Of a DNA stretch of 34,591 nucleotides, positions 8,948 through 18,200 are shown one piece after another. Source of the stretch: DATHWB01 sp041744795 (GTDB lineage Bacteria > Actinomycetota > Acidimicrobiia > Spongiisociales > ZC4RG35). Made by a program: the position numbers and the translations under genes. Numbering within the stretch: the first letter of the stretch is position 1; each line of letters begins with the position of its first letter. Under the pieces are notes generated by a model. It was not told the origin of the DNA. It worked only from the letters and a program-made list of their open reading frames with translations, and made no database searches. The stretch is from NCBI GenBank assembly GCA_041744795.1, contig JBGTKD010000149.1, forward strand, positions 1 through 34,591, given 5' to 3'.

Positions 8948-10747
8948 ATGAACAAGCAACGATGGTTGGCCCTGTTCGCCGTGATGGCCATCATATTGGC
9001 GGCGTGTGGCTCAGCGACTGAAGACACTACGACGACAGCCGCGTCCGGGGCCACGACCACAACAGCCGCAACAACAGACACGACCGCAGCCCCTGAATCC
9101 GACGCAGGCCAAGGCGGGACGCTGACACTGCTCCAGTGGCAGGCGCCCACGGCTCTGAACCCGTACCTCTCGGGAGGTACCAAGGAACTGCTCGCATCGT
9201 CATTGATCATCGAACCGCTTGCCGAGTTCTCTCCTGAGGGCGAACTGGTTCCGGCACTGGCGGCGGAGATCCCAACGCCCGAGAACGGCGGTATCCCAGA
9301 CGATCTGATGTCGGTGACATGGACGCTCAAGTCCGGAGTCCTGTGGTCAGACGGAACGCCGTTGACCGCCGAGGACGTCGTCTTCACATACGAGTACTGC
9401 ATCGAAGAAGCGACCGGATGCACGCAGTCGAGCCTGTACGACGGGATCAGCAGCGTCGAGGCCGTCGACGAGCTGACAGTGAAGATCAACTTCGAGGCAC
9501 CGACGCCGTTCCCGTACAGCGCATTCGTCTCCTACCAGGCGCCCATCATCCAGAAGGCCCAGTTCGAGGGTTGCGTCGGCGCGGCTTCCCAGGGTTGCAC
9601 CGAGCAGAACTTCGGCCCGATCGGCACCGGTCCTTATATGGTGACCGAGTTCCGCACGAACGACACTGCGCTGTACTCGTTCAACCCGAACTACCGCGGT
9701 GCGTCCGAGGGCAAGCCCTACTTCGGTGAGATCGTGCTCAAGGGTGGCGGCGACGCCGAGGCATCGGCCCGCTCCGTCCTAGTGCTTGGCGAAGCCGACT
9801 ACGGCTGGAACCTGCAGGTGGACCCTGTCGTTCTCGCCGACATGGAGGCGACCGGCATCGGCGCCCTCCAAACCAGCTTCGCTTCCAACGTCGAGCGCAT
9901 CATGATCAACCAGACCAACCCGGACGCGGGACTGGGAGACGATCGGTCAGAGTGGAACGAGGGGACGAACCCCCATCCGTTCCTCACCAACTCGGACATC
10001 GTCAGGGCGCTGTCGTTGGCAATCAACCGACAGGAACTGACCGACATCGGCTACGGCGCAGGAGGAGCCCCGACGTGCAACGTGTGGCCCGCTCCGCCAG
10101 CAGCGTCGACGAACAACGACGAGTGCCTCACCCAGGACATAGATGCCGCTAACGCGCTTCTCGACTCAGTGGGTGCCGTCGACTCCAATGGCGACGGTGT
10201 CAGGGAGTACGAGGGAACGCCGCTTCGGATGCTGTTCCAGACATCGACGAACGCTGTGCGCCAGACGGTCCAAGAGCTGCTCAAGTCCTACTGGCAGGCG
10301 ATCGGCGTCGAGGTAGAACTCAAAAACGTCGACGCGTCGGTCTTCTTCGGTGGCGATCCGGCCAGCCCGGACACGTACCAGAAGTTCTACGCCGACATCC
10401 AGATGTACACGAACGGCTCAGGTTCGGTCGACCCGCAGGGTTACATGGGTAACTGGGTAACGAGCCAGATCGCCCAACGTGAAAACAACTGGGGTGGGCA
10501 GAACATCCAGCGCTTCCAGAGCGACGAGTACGACGCCCTGCAAGCAGAGCTCGCGCAGACTGCCGATCTAGGTCGGCGGTCGGAGCTGGTGATCCAGATG
10601 AACGACATGCTCGTCCAATCCGGTTCGATCATCCCGCTCATTTGGCGTGGCTCGGTTTCGGCGTTCGCGAACACCCTCACCGGTGTCGGCGGCTTGAACG
10701 CCTGGGACTCTGAGTACTGGAACATCGAAGACTGGGCACGTAGCTAA
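8948..10747 (+). CDS. Extracellular peptide-binding lipoprotein of ABC importer (SBP family 5)
   Basis: 599 residues. The ATG at 8948 is preferred over an in-frame ATG ten codons upstream, because AGAGGAAG lies just before it and it begins a clean lipoprotein signal: basic MNKQR, hydrophobic core, then lipobox LAACG. A low-complexity Thr/Ala linker follows (about residues 24-55), the tether of actinobacterial lipoproteins, then the SBP_bac_5 domain (GGTLTLLQWQAPTALNPY onward, WTLKSGVLWSDGTPLTAEDV, IGTGPYMV). This family captures oligopeptides, dipeptides or other cargo outside the membrane. It lies between the ATPase and permease genes and is followed by a strong hairpin that may raise its transcript level relative to the permeases. 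Confidence 0.94.
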   Translation: MNKQRWLALFAVMAIILAACGSATEDTTTTAASGATTTTAATTDTTAAPESDAGQGGTLTLLQWQAPTALNPYLSGGTKELLASSLIIEPLAEFSPEGELVPALAAEIPTPENGGIPDDLMSVTWTLKSGVLWSDGTPLTAEDVVFTYEYCIEEATGCTQSSLYDGISSVEAVDELTVKINFEAPTPFPYSAFVSYQAPIIQKAQFEGCVGAASQGCTEQNFGPIGTGPYMVTEFRTNDTALYSFNPNYRGASEGKPYFGEIVLKGGGDAEASARSVLVLGEADYGWNLQVDPVVLADMEATGIGALQTSFASNVERIMINQTNPDAGLGDDRSEWNEGTNPHPFLTNSDIVRALSLAINRQELTDIGYGAGGAPTCNVWPAPPAASTNNDECLTQDIDAANALLDSVGAVDSNGDGVREYEGTPLRMLFQTSTNAVRQTVQELLKSYWQAIGVEVELKNVDASVFFGGDPASPDTYQKFYADIQMYTNGSGSVDPQGYMGNWVTSQIAQRENNWGGQNIQRFQSDEYDALQAELAQTADLGRRSELVIQMNDMLVQSGSIIPLIWRGSVSAFANTLTGVGGLNAWDSEYWNIEDWARS

Positions 10748-10777
10748 GAAGCGCGGTCCGCATCCGATGAAATGGTG

Positions 10778-10810
10778 GGGAGCCTTTCGGGATTATCCCG
10801 AAAGGCTCCC
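10778..10810 (+). terminator. Intrinsic terminator-like or mRNA-stabilising hairpin between binding protein and permeases
   Basis: GGGAGCCTTTCGGGA and TCCCGAAAGGCTCCC are a perfect 15-bp inverted repeat with a 3-base loop (TTA). It lies 30 bases after the binding-protein stop and 28 before the first permease ATG. Only TT follows the stem, so termination may be partial. In importer operons such structures commonly protect the abundant binding-protein message and reduce read-through to the permeases; that role is inferred here. Confidence 0.7.
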
Positions 10811-10838
10811 TTGCCGCCAACCCCTCCATAGGTGACCC

Positions 10839-11852
10839 ATGGGCCGTTACATCGCCAGACGACTTCTGATTGCCATTCCGACGCTGATCGTCATCAGCTT
10901 TGTGATCTTTGCGATCCTCGATCTGGCGCCAGGCGACCCAACGGCCAGTCTGCCCCTCACCGTTCCACCTGACGTACGCGAACAGATTCGCGTAACCCTC
11001 GGCTTCAACGACCCGTTCCTCATCCGATGGGTGAAGTGGATGCGTCAGATGTTCGTCTTCGAACCCCTCAACGTGATCGAGCAAGTCTTCAACGTGTCAA
11101 TTGGAGAGGGTGCGGAACGCACCCGAATCATCTCTTGGTCGTCCCGCGGGCCTGTTGTCGACACCATCATCGAGCGGCTGCCACAAACCCTTTGGGTGCT
11201 TGGCCTGGCATTCGTCTTCGGGATCCTCATCGCCATCCCGGTCGGCGTGATCTCTGCCTACAAGCAGTACTCGATCTTCGACAACGTCGGGACATTCGTC
11301 TCGATGATCGGCTACTCGGTGCCGACGTTCTTCACCGGACTACTAGCCATCGTCATTTTCAGTGTTTGGCTCGGATGGTTCCCGTCGTTCTATGACACCA
11401 CCCACCAAGTGACGGACTGGCCGAGTTTCGTCATCCAGGTCAAACAGATAGCCATGCCGGTGGCGGTCCTATCACTCTTCAACGCCGCGGCCCTCAGCCG
11501 ATTTACGCGCTCGTCGATGCTCGACAACCTGTCCAAGGATTACGTCCGAACGGCGCGCTCCAAGGGTTTGGTCGAGAACCGGGTGCTCATAATCCACGTG
11601 CTGCGTAACAGCCTCATTCCGGTTGTGACCCTGATCGCCCTCCAGATCCCCGGCATCTTCGCTGGAGCGATCATCACCGAGCAGATCTTCCGAATTAACG
11701 GAATCGGGCACTTACTGATCAGCGCCATCCAGGGTGCGGACGTTCCAATGGTCCAGACCCTCACATTCATATTTGCGGTGCTGATCGTGACGTTCAATCT
11801 CATCGCAGACGTGATCTACGGTTTCCTCGATCCGCGAATCCGCTATGAGTGA
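10839..11852 (+). CDS. Oligopeptide/dipeptide ABC transporter permease (DppB/OppB type)
   Basis: 337 residues, opening with MGRYIARRLLIAIPTLIVIS, the typical B-subunit start with a first membrane helix ending in DLAPGDP. A large periplasmic segment follows (about residues 35-105), then five further helices. The cytoplasmic coupling loop (EAA motif) is visible as SMLDNLSKDYVRTARSKGL near residues 228-246. The family's end GFLDPRIRYE is present, so the protein is full length. It pairs with the C subunit 13 bases downstream to form the translocation pore. Confidence 0.95.
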   Translation: MGRYIARRLLIAIPTLIVISFVIFAILDLAPGDPTASLPLTVPPDVREQIRVTLGFNDPFLIRWVKWMRQMFVFEPLNVIEQVFNVSIGEGAERTRIISWSSRGPVVDTIIERLPQTLWVLGLAFVFGILIAIPVGVISAYKQYSIFDNVGTFVSMIGYSVPTFFTGLLAIVIFSVWLGWFPSFYDTTHQVTDWPSFVIQVKQIAMPVAVLSLFNAAALSRFTRSSMLDNLSKDYVRTARSKGLVENRVLIIHVLRNSLIPVVTLIALQIPGIFAGAIITEQIFRINGIGHLLISAIQGADVPMVQTLTFIFAVLIVTFNLIADVIYGFLDPRIRYE

Positions 11853-11865
11853 TAGGACCTAGCCC

Positions 11866-12804
11866 ATGGTGGCCACGCAACCACTACCACCCGAAGCACC
11901 GTCGCATCTCGACGTGACCGGTGCCAAGCACCGCTCGATGTGGGGTGACGTGTGGCGCCAGTTCCGCAGACACAAAGGCGCGGTGGGTGGTCTGCTCGTG
12001 CTGAGCGTGATCGTGATCGGGTGTTTCTTCGGACCCATGGTCTATCCGAACGACCCGTTCGCGATCAACACGTCCATCACCAACCAGCCTCCGTCCGCCA
12101 AGTTCCCCTTCGGGACAGACAATCTCGGGCGCGATGTCCTTGCACGGGTGATGATTGGGGGCCGGATCTCCCTAGCGGTCGGAATGACCGCCATGTCGCT
12201 GGGAGTCCTCATCGGAACGACCGTAGGAATCCTCGCCGGCTTCTTTCCGAAGCTCGACGGTTGGCTCATGCGGGCAACGGACATGTTCCTCGCTCTGCCG
12301 ATCCTTCCCCTCTTGCTCGTGATCATCATGCTCTTCCGAGACACTCTGAGAAATGCGTTCGGACCCGAAGTCGGGGTGTTCCTGCTGGTCGTGTTCATCA
12401 TCGGCATAACCAGTTGGATGCAGACCGCTCGGATCGTTCGCGGCGAGGTGCTGGCGCTCAAAGGCCAAGAGTTCGTCGTCGCGGCCGAGAGCATCGGTAC
12501 TCGGAAGCGCAACATCATCATGCGCCACATCTTCCCCAACGTGCTCAGCCCGGTCATGGTGGCGGCGGCTCTCGGGGTGGCTGTCGCCATTATCACCGAG
12601 TCCGCTTTGTCGTTCCTCGGTCTTGGTTTTCCATCGGACTTCCCGACGTGGGGACGGCTGTTGTTCGACGCCAAGGACTTCATCAATCTGACACCGATGA
12701 GGGTGATCTGGCCCGGTGTCCTCATCTCACTGACCGTGATCAGCGTCAACTTCCTCGGCGACGGACTGCGTGACGCTCTCGACCCGACACTCCGGAGCAA
12801 ATAG
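11866..12804 (+). CDS. Oligopeptide/dipeptide ABC transporter permease (DppC/OppC type)
   Basis: 312 residues. A cytoplasmic N-terminal segment precedes the first helix (WRQFRRHKGAVGGLLVL), followed by the family hallmark FGTDNLGRDVLARVMIGGR (about residues 82-100) and a permease core with EAA-loop sequence GQEFVVAAESIGTRKRNI. It ends with the usual GDGLRDALDPTLR. It starts 13 bases after the B subunit gene and closes the M20-Dpp operon. The gene order ATPase, ATPase, binding protein, B, C differs from the classical A-B-C-D-F order. Confidence 0.95.
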   Translation: MVATQPLPPEAPSHLDVTGAKHRSMWGDVWRQFRRHKGAVGGLLVLSVIVIGCFFGPMVYPNDPFAINTSITNQPPSAKFPFGTDNLGRDVLARVMIGGRISLAVGMTAMSLGVLIGTTVGILAGFFPKLDGWLMRATDMFLALPILPLLLVIIMLFRDTLRNAFGPEVGVFLLVVFIIGITSWMQTARIVRGEVLALKGQEFVVAAESIGTRKRNIIMRHIFPNVLSPVMVAAALGVAVAIITESALSFLGLGFPSDFPTWGRLLFDAKDFINLTPMRVIWPGVLISLTVISVNFLGDGLRDALDPTLRSK

Positions 12805-13048
12805 GCCTCCGCCCTAGCCAACCGAATGTCCAGCTAACGGGCACTGGCGCTGAAGCTCTTTCGTTGATGCGATCGACAGTTGATGTTTTGAGATGCGGAG
12901 ACTTGCGGGCAAAAGGCGGGCCGACAGCAGGCGCGAAGCGCATCCAGCTTGCCGAGGCAGGGTCATGTCCGACGGGTTACACAAGTGCGCCGCAACGACG
13001 GGCACTTCCCTGCTGATGGTCGCCGAACAGCCGCCGGCTCGGATGATG

Positions 13049-13708
13049 TCAACCGACCGCGATGCGAGCCAGCAAGGCGAGCATCCGTGGCGTGAGCCAC
13101 ACCAACGGCGGCCAGGCGCCGATTGCCCACCAGCGCGTGCGGTGATGGCGCGGGAACACGACGATCAGCAGGATCGACACCGCGATCTCGATCACCACCT
13201 GCATGGGTCGTACGAACTCAAGGGGCAGGTCGCCGGAGAGGGCACGGACGGCCCGGAGCAACGCGCCGTTGCCGGCAGCGATCGCTGCCATTGCAGCGAG
13301 GACCAGTCCGGCCACCGCACCGGAGCGTCGAAGAGCCCACCAGACGGCGGCTGCTGCGAACGGAACGGCGAGCACCGCGATGGTGAGCCAGTACAGCAGC
13401 TCAGGCCCCCATGGGAAGCCGAGCGCCAGGCTGGCCCAGGCGTAATACGCCCCAACCATCGCGGTGAAGAACCCTCCGGCCGTCAGAGCCGAAGCACCTG
13501 CGGTCGGCGCAGCTCGTGCGATCGTCGCCAGCGCGAGCACCCAGACGGCCGGGTAGGTACCCAGATCGGCGAGCCATCCGATGCCGGATTCATCCGCGAT
13601 CTTGGCCGCCGCTCCGGCGGCCAACCCCATGAGGGCGAAACGGGCGACATCAACGACCCGACCGCGGGTCGAACGTCGCATGGCGTGCTCTGCCTTGGGC
13701 TCAGACAC
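13049..13708 (-). CDS. Multi-pass membrane protein of unknown function (possibly DUF6518-like)
   Basis: 219 residues from a GTG start with AGGAGG a few bases upstream. Hydrophobicity shows about six membrane segments, with short charged ends and no catalytic motif that I can recognise. The pattern (GLAAGAAAKIADESGIGWLADLGTYPAVW near the start, AMVGAYYAW in the middle) resembles small actinobacterial membrane proteins of the DUF6518 kind, but that match is tentative. It lies on the minus strand downstream of an alpha/beta hydrolase gene with 175 bases between, and is convergent with the Dpp operon. Confidence 0.7.
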   Translation of the reverse strand: MSEPKAEHAMRRSTRGRVVDVARFALMGLAAGAAAKIADESGIGWLADLGTYPAVWVLALATIARAAPTAGASALTAGGFFTAMVGAYYAWASLALGFPWGPELLYWLTIAVLAVPFAAAAVWWALRRSGAVAGLVLAAMAAIAAGNGALLRAVRALSGDLPLEFVRPMQVVIEIAVSILLIVVFPRHHRTRWWAIGAWPPLVWLTPRMLALLARIAVG

Positions 13709-13883
13709 TTGCCTCCTCGACAGCCAAGATCAGCAGACAACTCCGACGGCCAACGAGAGAGAGGCGAAGCCCCTGCTTTTCACCGGCCCGCTCCGCCCGC
13801 GAGAGCTGCCACTTACTTGCTCGTGTTGGCCCCAACGCGACAGCCGAGGGTTTTATCCATATCCATCGCATCTGACTGCGAAC

Positions 13884-14720
13884 CTAGCCGTTGATGAAGC
13901 CGTTCAATAGATCGGCGAAACGCTCAGGGTCATCGAGATGTGGGAAGTGGCCTGCGCCCTCGAACAACTCAAGCTGGCTATCCGGAAACACCCGTTGTGC
14001 CGTGGCGGCGTGCCACGGCGGGATCATCTTGTCACGGGTACCCCAGACGATCAGTGTGGGTATATCGACCGGGAGGTGATCGTGGGCGGTAACAGTCTGG
14101 CCACCAGGATCGATGACGGAGCGGGTCGTGGCGAGAAAGGCGCGCCGGCTTTCAGCGTCGGCGAGGGACACGAAGCCCTGCCAGGCCTCGGCGACATCAG
14201 AACTGGCCCGCCAACCCACTTTGGCCAAAGTCCTTCCCAGCGACTTTCCCCGCTCCTGGACCCAAGCCGAGGCGATCATGGGCAACACCAACTCCGCACC
14301 GGGAAGTGCAGCAGCCCTCAACAGGCGACTCACTGACCGACCCAACCCTCCACTCGACACCAGGACTAGTCGGTCAACCCTCTCCGGGAAGAGGTAACAG
14401 AACTGCATGGCGACCCCGCCCCCCAGCGAATGCCCGACCAGCGTTACCCGGTCCACTCCCAAGCGGTCGAGAAGGTCGCGGAGCGTGGCGGCGTGAGAGC
14501 CGAGCGAGTAATCGCCCATCGGCTTGGCGGACGAGCCGTGCCCGAACAGGTCAGGAGCCAACAGCCGGTGCCGATCATCGAGCTTGTCGATTAGGTGCAA
14601 CCAGTTCCTATGCGAACCCAACAATCCGTGTATGAACAGCACAGCTGGCCCGTCCCCACTGTCGACGAGCCACAGATCGTGTCCGTGCAAGGTCTCAGTG
14701 CGCGTATTGACGACCGTCAT
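13884..14720 (-). CDS. Alpha/beta hydrolase
   Basis: 278 residues from the ATG at 14720 (MTVVNTRTETLHG). The frame continues upstream for 40 codons, but that extension is non-hydrophobic, unlike the family, and runs into an inverted repeat, so it is not used. Family marks are the oxyanion loop FIHGLLGSHRNW, nucleophile elbow GHSLGGG, acid in WGTRDKMIP and catalytic His in GAGHFPHLDDPE. A helical cap lies between about residues 130 and 200. It resembles the esterase / C-C hydrolase / haloperoxidase group; the substrate cannot be told. Cytoplasmic, no signal peptide. Confidence 0.9.
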   Translation of the reverse strand: MTVVNTRTETLHGHDLWLVDSGDGPAVLFIHGLLGSHRNWLHLIDKLDDRHRLLAPDLFGHGSSAKPMGDYSLGSHAATLRDLLDRLGVDRVTLVGHSLGGGVAMQFCYLFPERVDRLVLVSSGGLGRSVSRLLRAAALPGAELVLPMIASAWVQERGKSLGRTLAKVGWRASSDVAEAWQGFVSLADAESRRAFLATTRSVIDPGGQTVTAHDHLPVDIPTLIVWGTRDKMIPPWHAATAQRVFPDSQLELFEGAGHFPHLDDPERFADLLNGFING

Positions 14721-14768
14721 AGTGTGGACCGCATGAGCCCAAGGTAGCTTGACCAGCGGGCACCACGA

Positions 14769-14813
14769 CCAAGATGGGCGACCGGAAGACGTTCCTTCCG
14801 GATCCCATCTTGG
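14769..14813. repeat. Long imperfect inverted repeat
   Basis: CCAAGATGGG-CGA-CCGGAAG on the left faces CTTCCGG-AT-CCCATCTTGG on the right around a 6-base centre: 17 paired bases with one small internal loop. It lies about 50 bases upstream of the hydrolase start. No T-run follows on either strand, so it is more likely an operator, a transcript-stabilising stem, or a remnant terminus than an intrinsic terminator. Confidence 0.6.
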
Positions 14814-15063
14814 CGTCGCGAGGTGGATTGCGGTGTACACAATCGCTCAGTTCCCGACATTCGATCAGCTTCATAATCGAGGGCGTGGCTGTCGACTTAC
14901 TCGGAGGCGAGGGCATCGTGCCCGACGGAGTGAACAGGTCGTGGGTCCGGCGGTCCACTGTGGTCATCGTTCGACATGCCTATTCCTTACACGGTCAACC
15001 GGTACCAGATCGGTGCGGTGATTGTGTTGGGCGACGCGGGCCTGTCGACGGCTCACAGATCGC

Positions 15064-15082
15064 AGTCCGGAGTATCCGGACT
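15064..15082. repeat. 8-bp perfect palindrome with 3-base spacer
   Basis: AGTCCGGA-GTA-TCCGGACT lies about 200 bases upstream of the subtilase start. The symmetry suits a dimeric regulator site, but no second copy was noticed and no regulator gene adjoins it. Confidence 0.35.
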
Positions 15083-15230
15083 TACCCGCCGGATGACGAC
15101 CTCCAGGCGGTTAGTCCAACTCAACGTCAGCTTGTGTTGAGGATCGGCGGTGGTTGACCTGTTCTTCATACGAAATCCGCATTAGGAACACTTCTCCAAG
15201 CGCGACCACGCTCAAGGATGTTGGTCTATG

Positions 15231-15270
15231 GTCTCCCCCGAGAGGGCGCAGTAGCGCCCACCAGGGAGAC
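15231..15270 (+). promoter_or_regulatory. Two-tier hairpin in subtilase leader
   Basis: An outer stem GTCTCCC/GGGAGAC encloses an inner stem GGGCGC/GCGCCC with an AGTA tetraloop. The structure ends four bases before the Shine-Dalgarno GGAGGG at 15275-15280. If transcribed it forms a stable stem directly beside the ribosome binding site and may protect the message or tune translation. No T-run is present. Confidence 0.5.
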
Positions 15271-15284
15271 AAGTGGAGGGACTA

Positions 15285-18200
15285 ATGAGACGACGACTGA
15301 TCGTTCTCGTCGCCGTGTTTACGACTGCTTTCGCGGCGACTCCCGCCGGTGCCATGCCCGATCGAGCAGCTGACCGGGCAATTCCGGATGCTGTCGGTGA
15401 ACTACGGCTCAATGCACCGATGACGGATCAGATGAGCGCGGCGCAGATCGACGCGCTTCTCGGTACCGGGGACGGACCGGCCCGGGTGCTCATCCGACTG
15501 AAGGATCCCGCCGTGGCGGAATCCGGTCTACGTGGTAGGGCGGCAGCCCAGGCGCGTAAAGCCGTGGCCGACAGTCAAGAGGACTTGCTGACGCGGGTGA
15601 TGGCTCACGACCCGACTGCCCGCGTGCTTGGGAGCGTGCAACTCGTCCTCAACGCCGTGTTCATCGAGGTAGACCGTGCGGCCATCGGCGACATACTCGC
15701 CGAACCCGATGTGTTCCGGGTCGTCCCCGTGGCCGACTACGAACTCGATTTGTCGGAGACAGTTTCATACATAGGTTCTTCCGCGGTCCAGAACAGCGGG
15801 TTCGACGGTGCAGGCGTTTCAGTGGCAGTGCTGGACTCAGGCATCGACTACACCCATGCCGCGCTGGGAGGCAGCGGCGACCTGGATGATTACGACCTCG
15901 CCACAGCCAATCCGGCGGTAGTCGTCCCGGAACTCTTTCCAAACTCGAAGGTCGTAGGCGGATACGACTTCGTCGGAAGCACATGGCCGTCGGGTGATCT
16001 TGCCCCCGACCCCGATCCAATCGATGACGGACCGGAAGCCGGCCACGGAACTCACGTAGCCCACATCATCGCCGGAGAAGGCGGAGTGGCTCCGGGAGCC
16101 GATTTATATGCTCTCAAGGTGTGCTCCTCGGTCTCCACGTCCTGTTCGGGGATCGCCCTGCTCCAAGCGATGGAGTTCGCCGTCGATCCCAATGGTGACG
16201 GCGATCCGAGTGACGCAGTTGACATCATCAACATGTCGCTGGGATCGCCTTACGGTCAGCCCTTCGACGACGACCTCTCGCTGGCCGTCGACAATGCCTC
16301 GGCGTTGGGAGTGCTGACGGTGGCGTCAGCCGGCAACTCGGGAGACAAGCCATACGTGATGGGCACGCCTTCGGCGGCGCCGAGTGCCCTCAGCGTTGCC
16401 CAGACCCAGGTTCCGTCGGCTGGACTGCAACTGATCGCCTTTGAAGGACGGGATATTCCCGCCGTGTTCCAGCCGTGGTCGGCGGAACTCGCTGGGCCTA
16501 TCACAGGGATCGCCCAGTACGGTGACGGCGCAGGCGGAAACCTGAACGGCTGCGCGTCATTCGCGGCTGGATCCCTTGCCGGTCTGATCGTTCTGGTCGA
16601 CCGCGGGGCTTGCAACTTCACGGCCAAGATCAAGAACATCGGCGACGCTGGTGGCGCCGTAGGAATCATCGGCCTCATCGCACCCGGCGACCCTTTCTCC
16701 GGTGGCGACGGTGGCGAGCGACCCATCGACATCCCCGGCTACATGATCAGCCAGGCCGATGCCAACTTCATAAAGGCGAACATCGACGGCACCGCCGAAG
16801 CGACGGTCGATCCCGCGAACCAGTTGCCGCTGATCGGCCAGATGGTGGGATCGTCCTCTCGTGGACCGTCCAACCAGTTCAACCAGTTGAAGCCTGAGAT
16901 CGGTGCACCCGGTGCATCGGTGTCGGCTATCGCCGGGTCTGGCACCGACACGGGCCCGTTCGGGGGGACCTCTGGCGCAGCGCCGATGGTGGCAGGATCG
17001 GCAGCCCTGGTGCTGCACGCGATGCCGCACCTGTCACCCGCCGAGGTGAAGTCGCTGTTGATGAACACGGGCGACACTGCAATCGACACTGACCCGTTCT
17101 CTGGCCTAGCGCCCGTGTCACGGATCGGTGGTGGTGAGGTGCGGGTCGACAGCGCCCTTGCCGCCCAAGCCGCCGCCTGGGATGTGGCCACGAATAGCGG
17201 GGCGTTGAGCTTCGGTTACGTCGAGGTTGCCAAGGACACGGTGCAGCTGCAACGACAGGTTCGGGTACGCAACTACTCGAACAGCGCGGTGGTGTACAAC
17301 ATCAGCCCGTCGTTCCGCTTCGCCGGTGACGACACCGGCGCCGTATCGATAAGCGCGCCGAAATCCGTGCGGGTGCAGGCCGGCAAGGACGCAGTGTTCA
17401 ACGTCAGGATGACGATCAAAGGCGCCCTCCTCCCAGCCAACTTCATGAACTCGGGATCGATGGGAGCCAACCCATTGGCGCTCAACGCGAACGAGTTTGA
17501 CGGTTACCTAACCCTCGACGACGGCACCCAGCCGATCCACCTGGCGTGGCACGTACTTCCTCGCAAGTCGTCCGACCTCGCCGGCCGACAAGGGCTCGAT
17601 GTCACCAGCGGCCAAGATCAGGTCTCGCTCAGGAACAACGGAGTAGGCGTCGCTCAGAACGATGCCTATTCCCTGGTGGCCGTTAGCGGCCAGCTGCCGG
17701 TTGGGGAGCGGGGTGAACTGAGTCCAACGCCTGACATCCGGGCGGTGGGTGTGAACACGTACCCGGTTCCTGCCGGATACTGTTCGGGCCAAGCGTCGTT
17801 CGTTTGGGCGTTCGCCGTCAACACGTGGGAGCCGCAGAGTCACTTACTCCCCGTCACTCACCAGGTGTGGCTCGACGTGAATCAGGACGGCATTGACGAT
17901 TACGTCGTGCTCAACCGTGACGCCTCCGGGTTGGGCGGACTCGGCGACGGCCGCCAGCTTGCCTGGGTGTTGAACCTCGAAACCGGATCGTTGTCGGCGT
18001 ACTTCTTCGCAGAGCACGCCACCAACACCGGCAACACGGTTCTGCTCATCTGCGGTGAGCAGGTAGGCCTCACAGGCACAGACATACTGAGCACCAAAGT
18101 CAACATGGCCGTGGTCGCTCAGGACTTCTATTTCGGAGGTCCTGGGGATGAGGTCGACGGCCTGACGATCACCCCGTACGGTGAGCGGTACTACGCCATG

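Larger units (their letters stand above)
14721..15284. other. Long intergenic region between divergent hydrolase and subtilase genes
   Basis: About 560 bases without a convincing gene. Weak frames exist on both strands, but none has a recognisable protein, a Shine-Dalgarno or family similarity. The region holds three inverted repeats, listed separately (14769-14813, 15064-15082, 15231-15270). It must carry the promoters of both flanking genes. Confidence 0.6.

Noticed and set aside
11952..12773. 273-codon alternative frame inside the DppC-type permease gene
   Set aside because: The main frame is a full-length, unmistakable permease; the alternative product is Arg/His-rich with no family resemblance.
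12893..13894. 333-codon open frame on the plus strand
   Set aside because: It lies antisense to the membrane protein gene, with Arg/His/Gly/Gln-rich, non-globular sequence and no ribosome site; it is a shadow of high-G+C codon use.
14774..15157. 127-codon frame with VVIVRHA, recalling the histidine-phosphatase RHG motif
   Set aside because: Only a few residues match, the rest shows no phosphatase pattern, there is no Shine-Dalgarno, and the frame crosses an inverted repeat.
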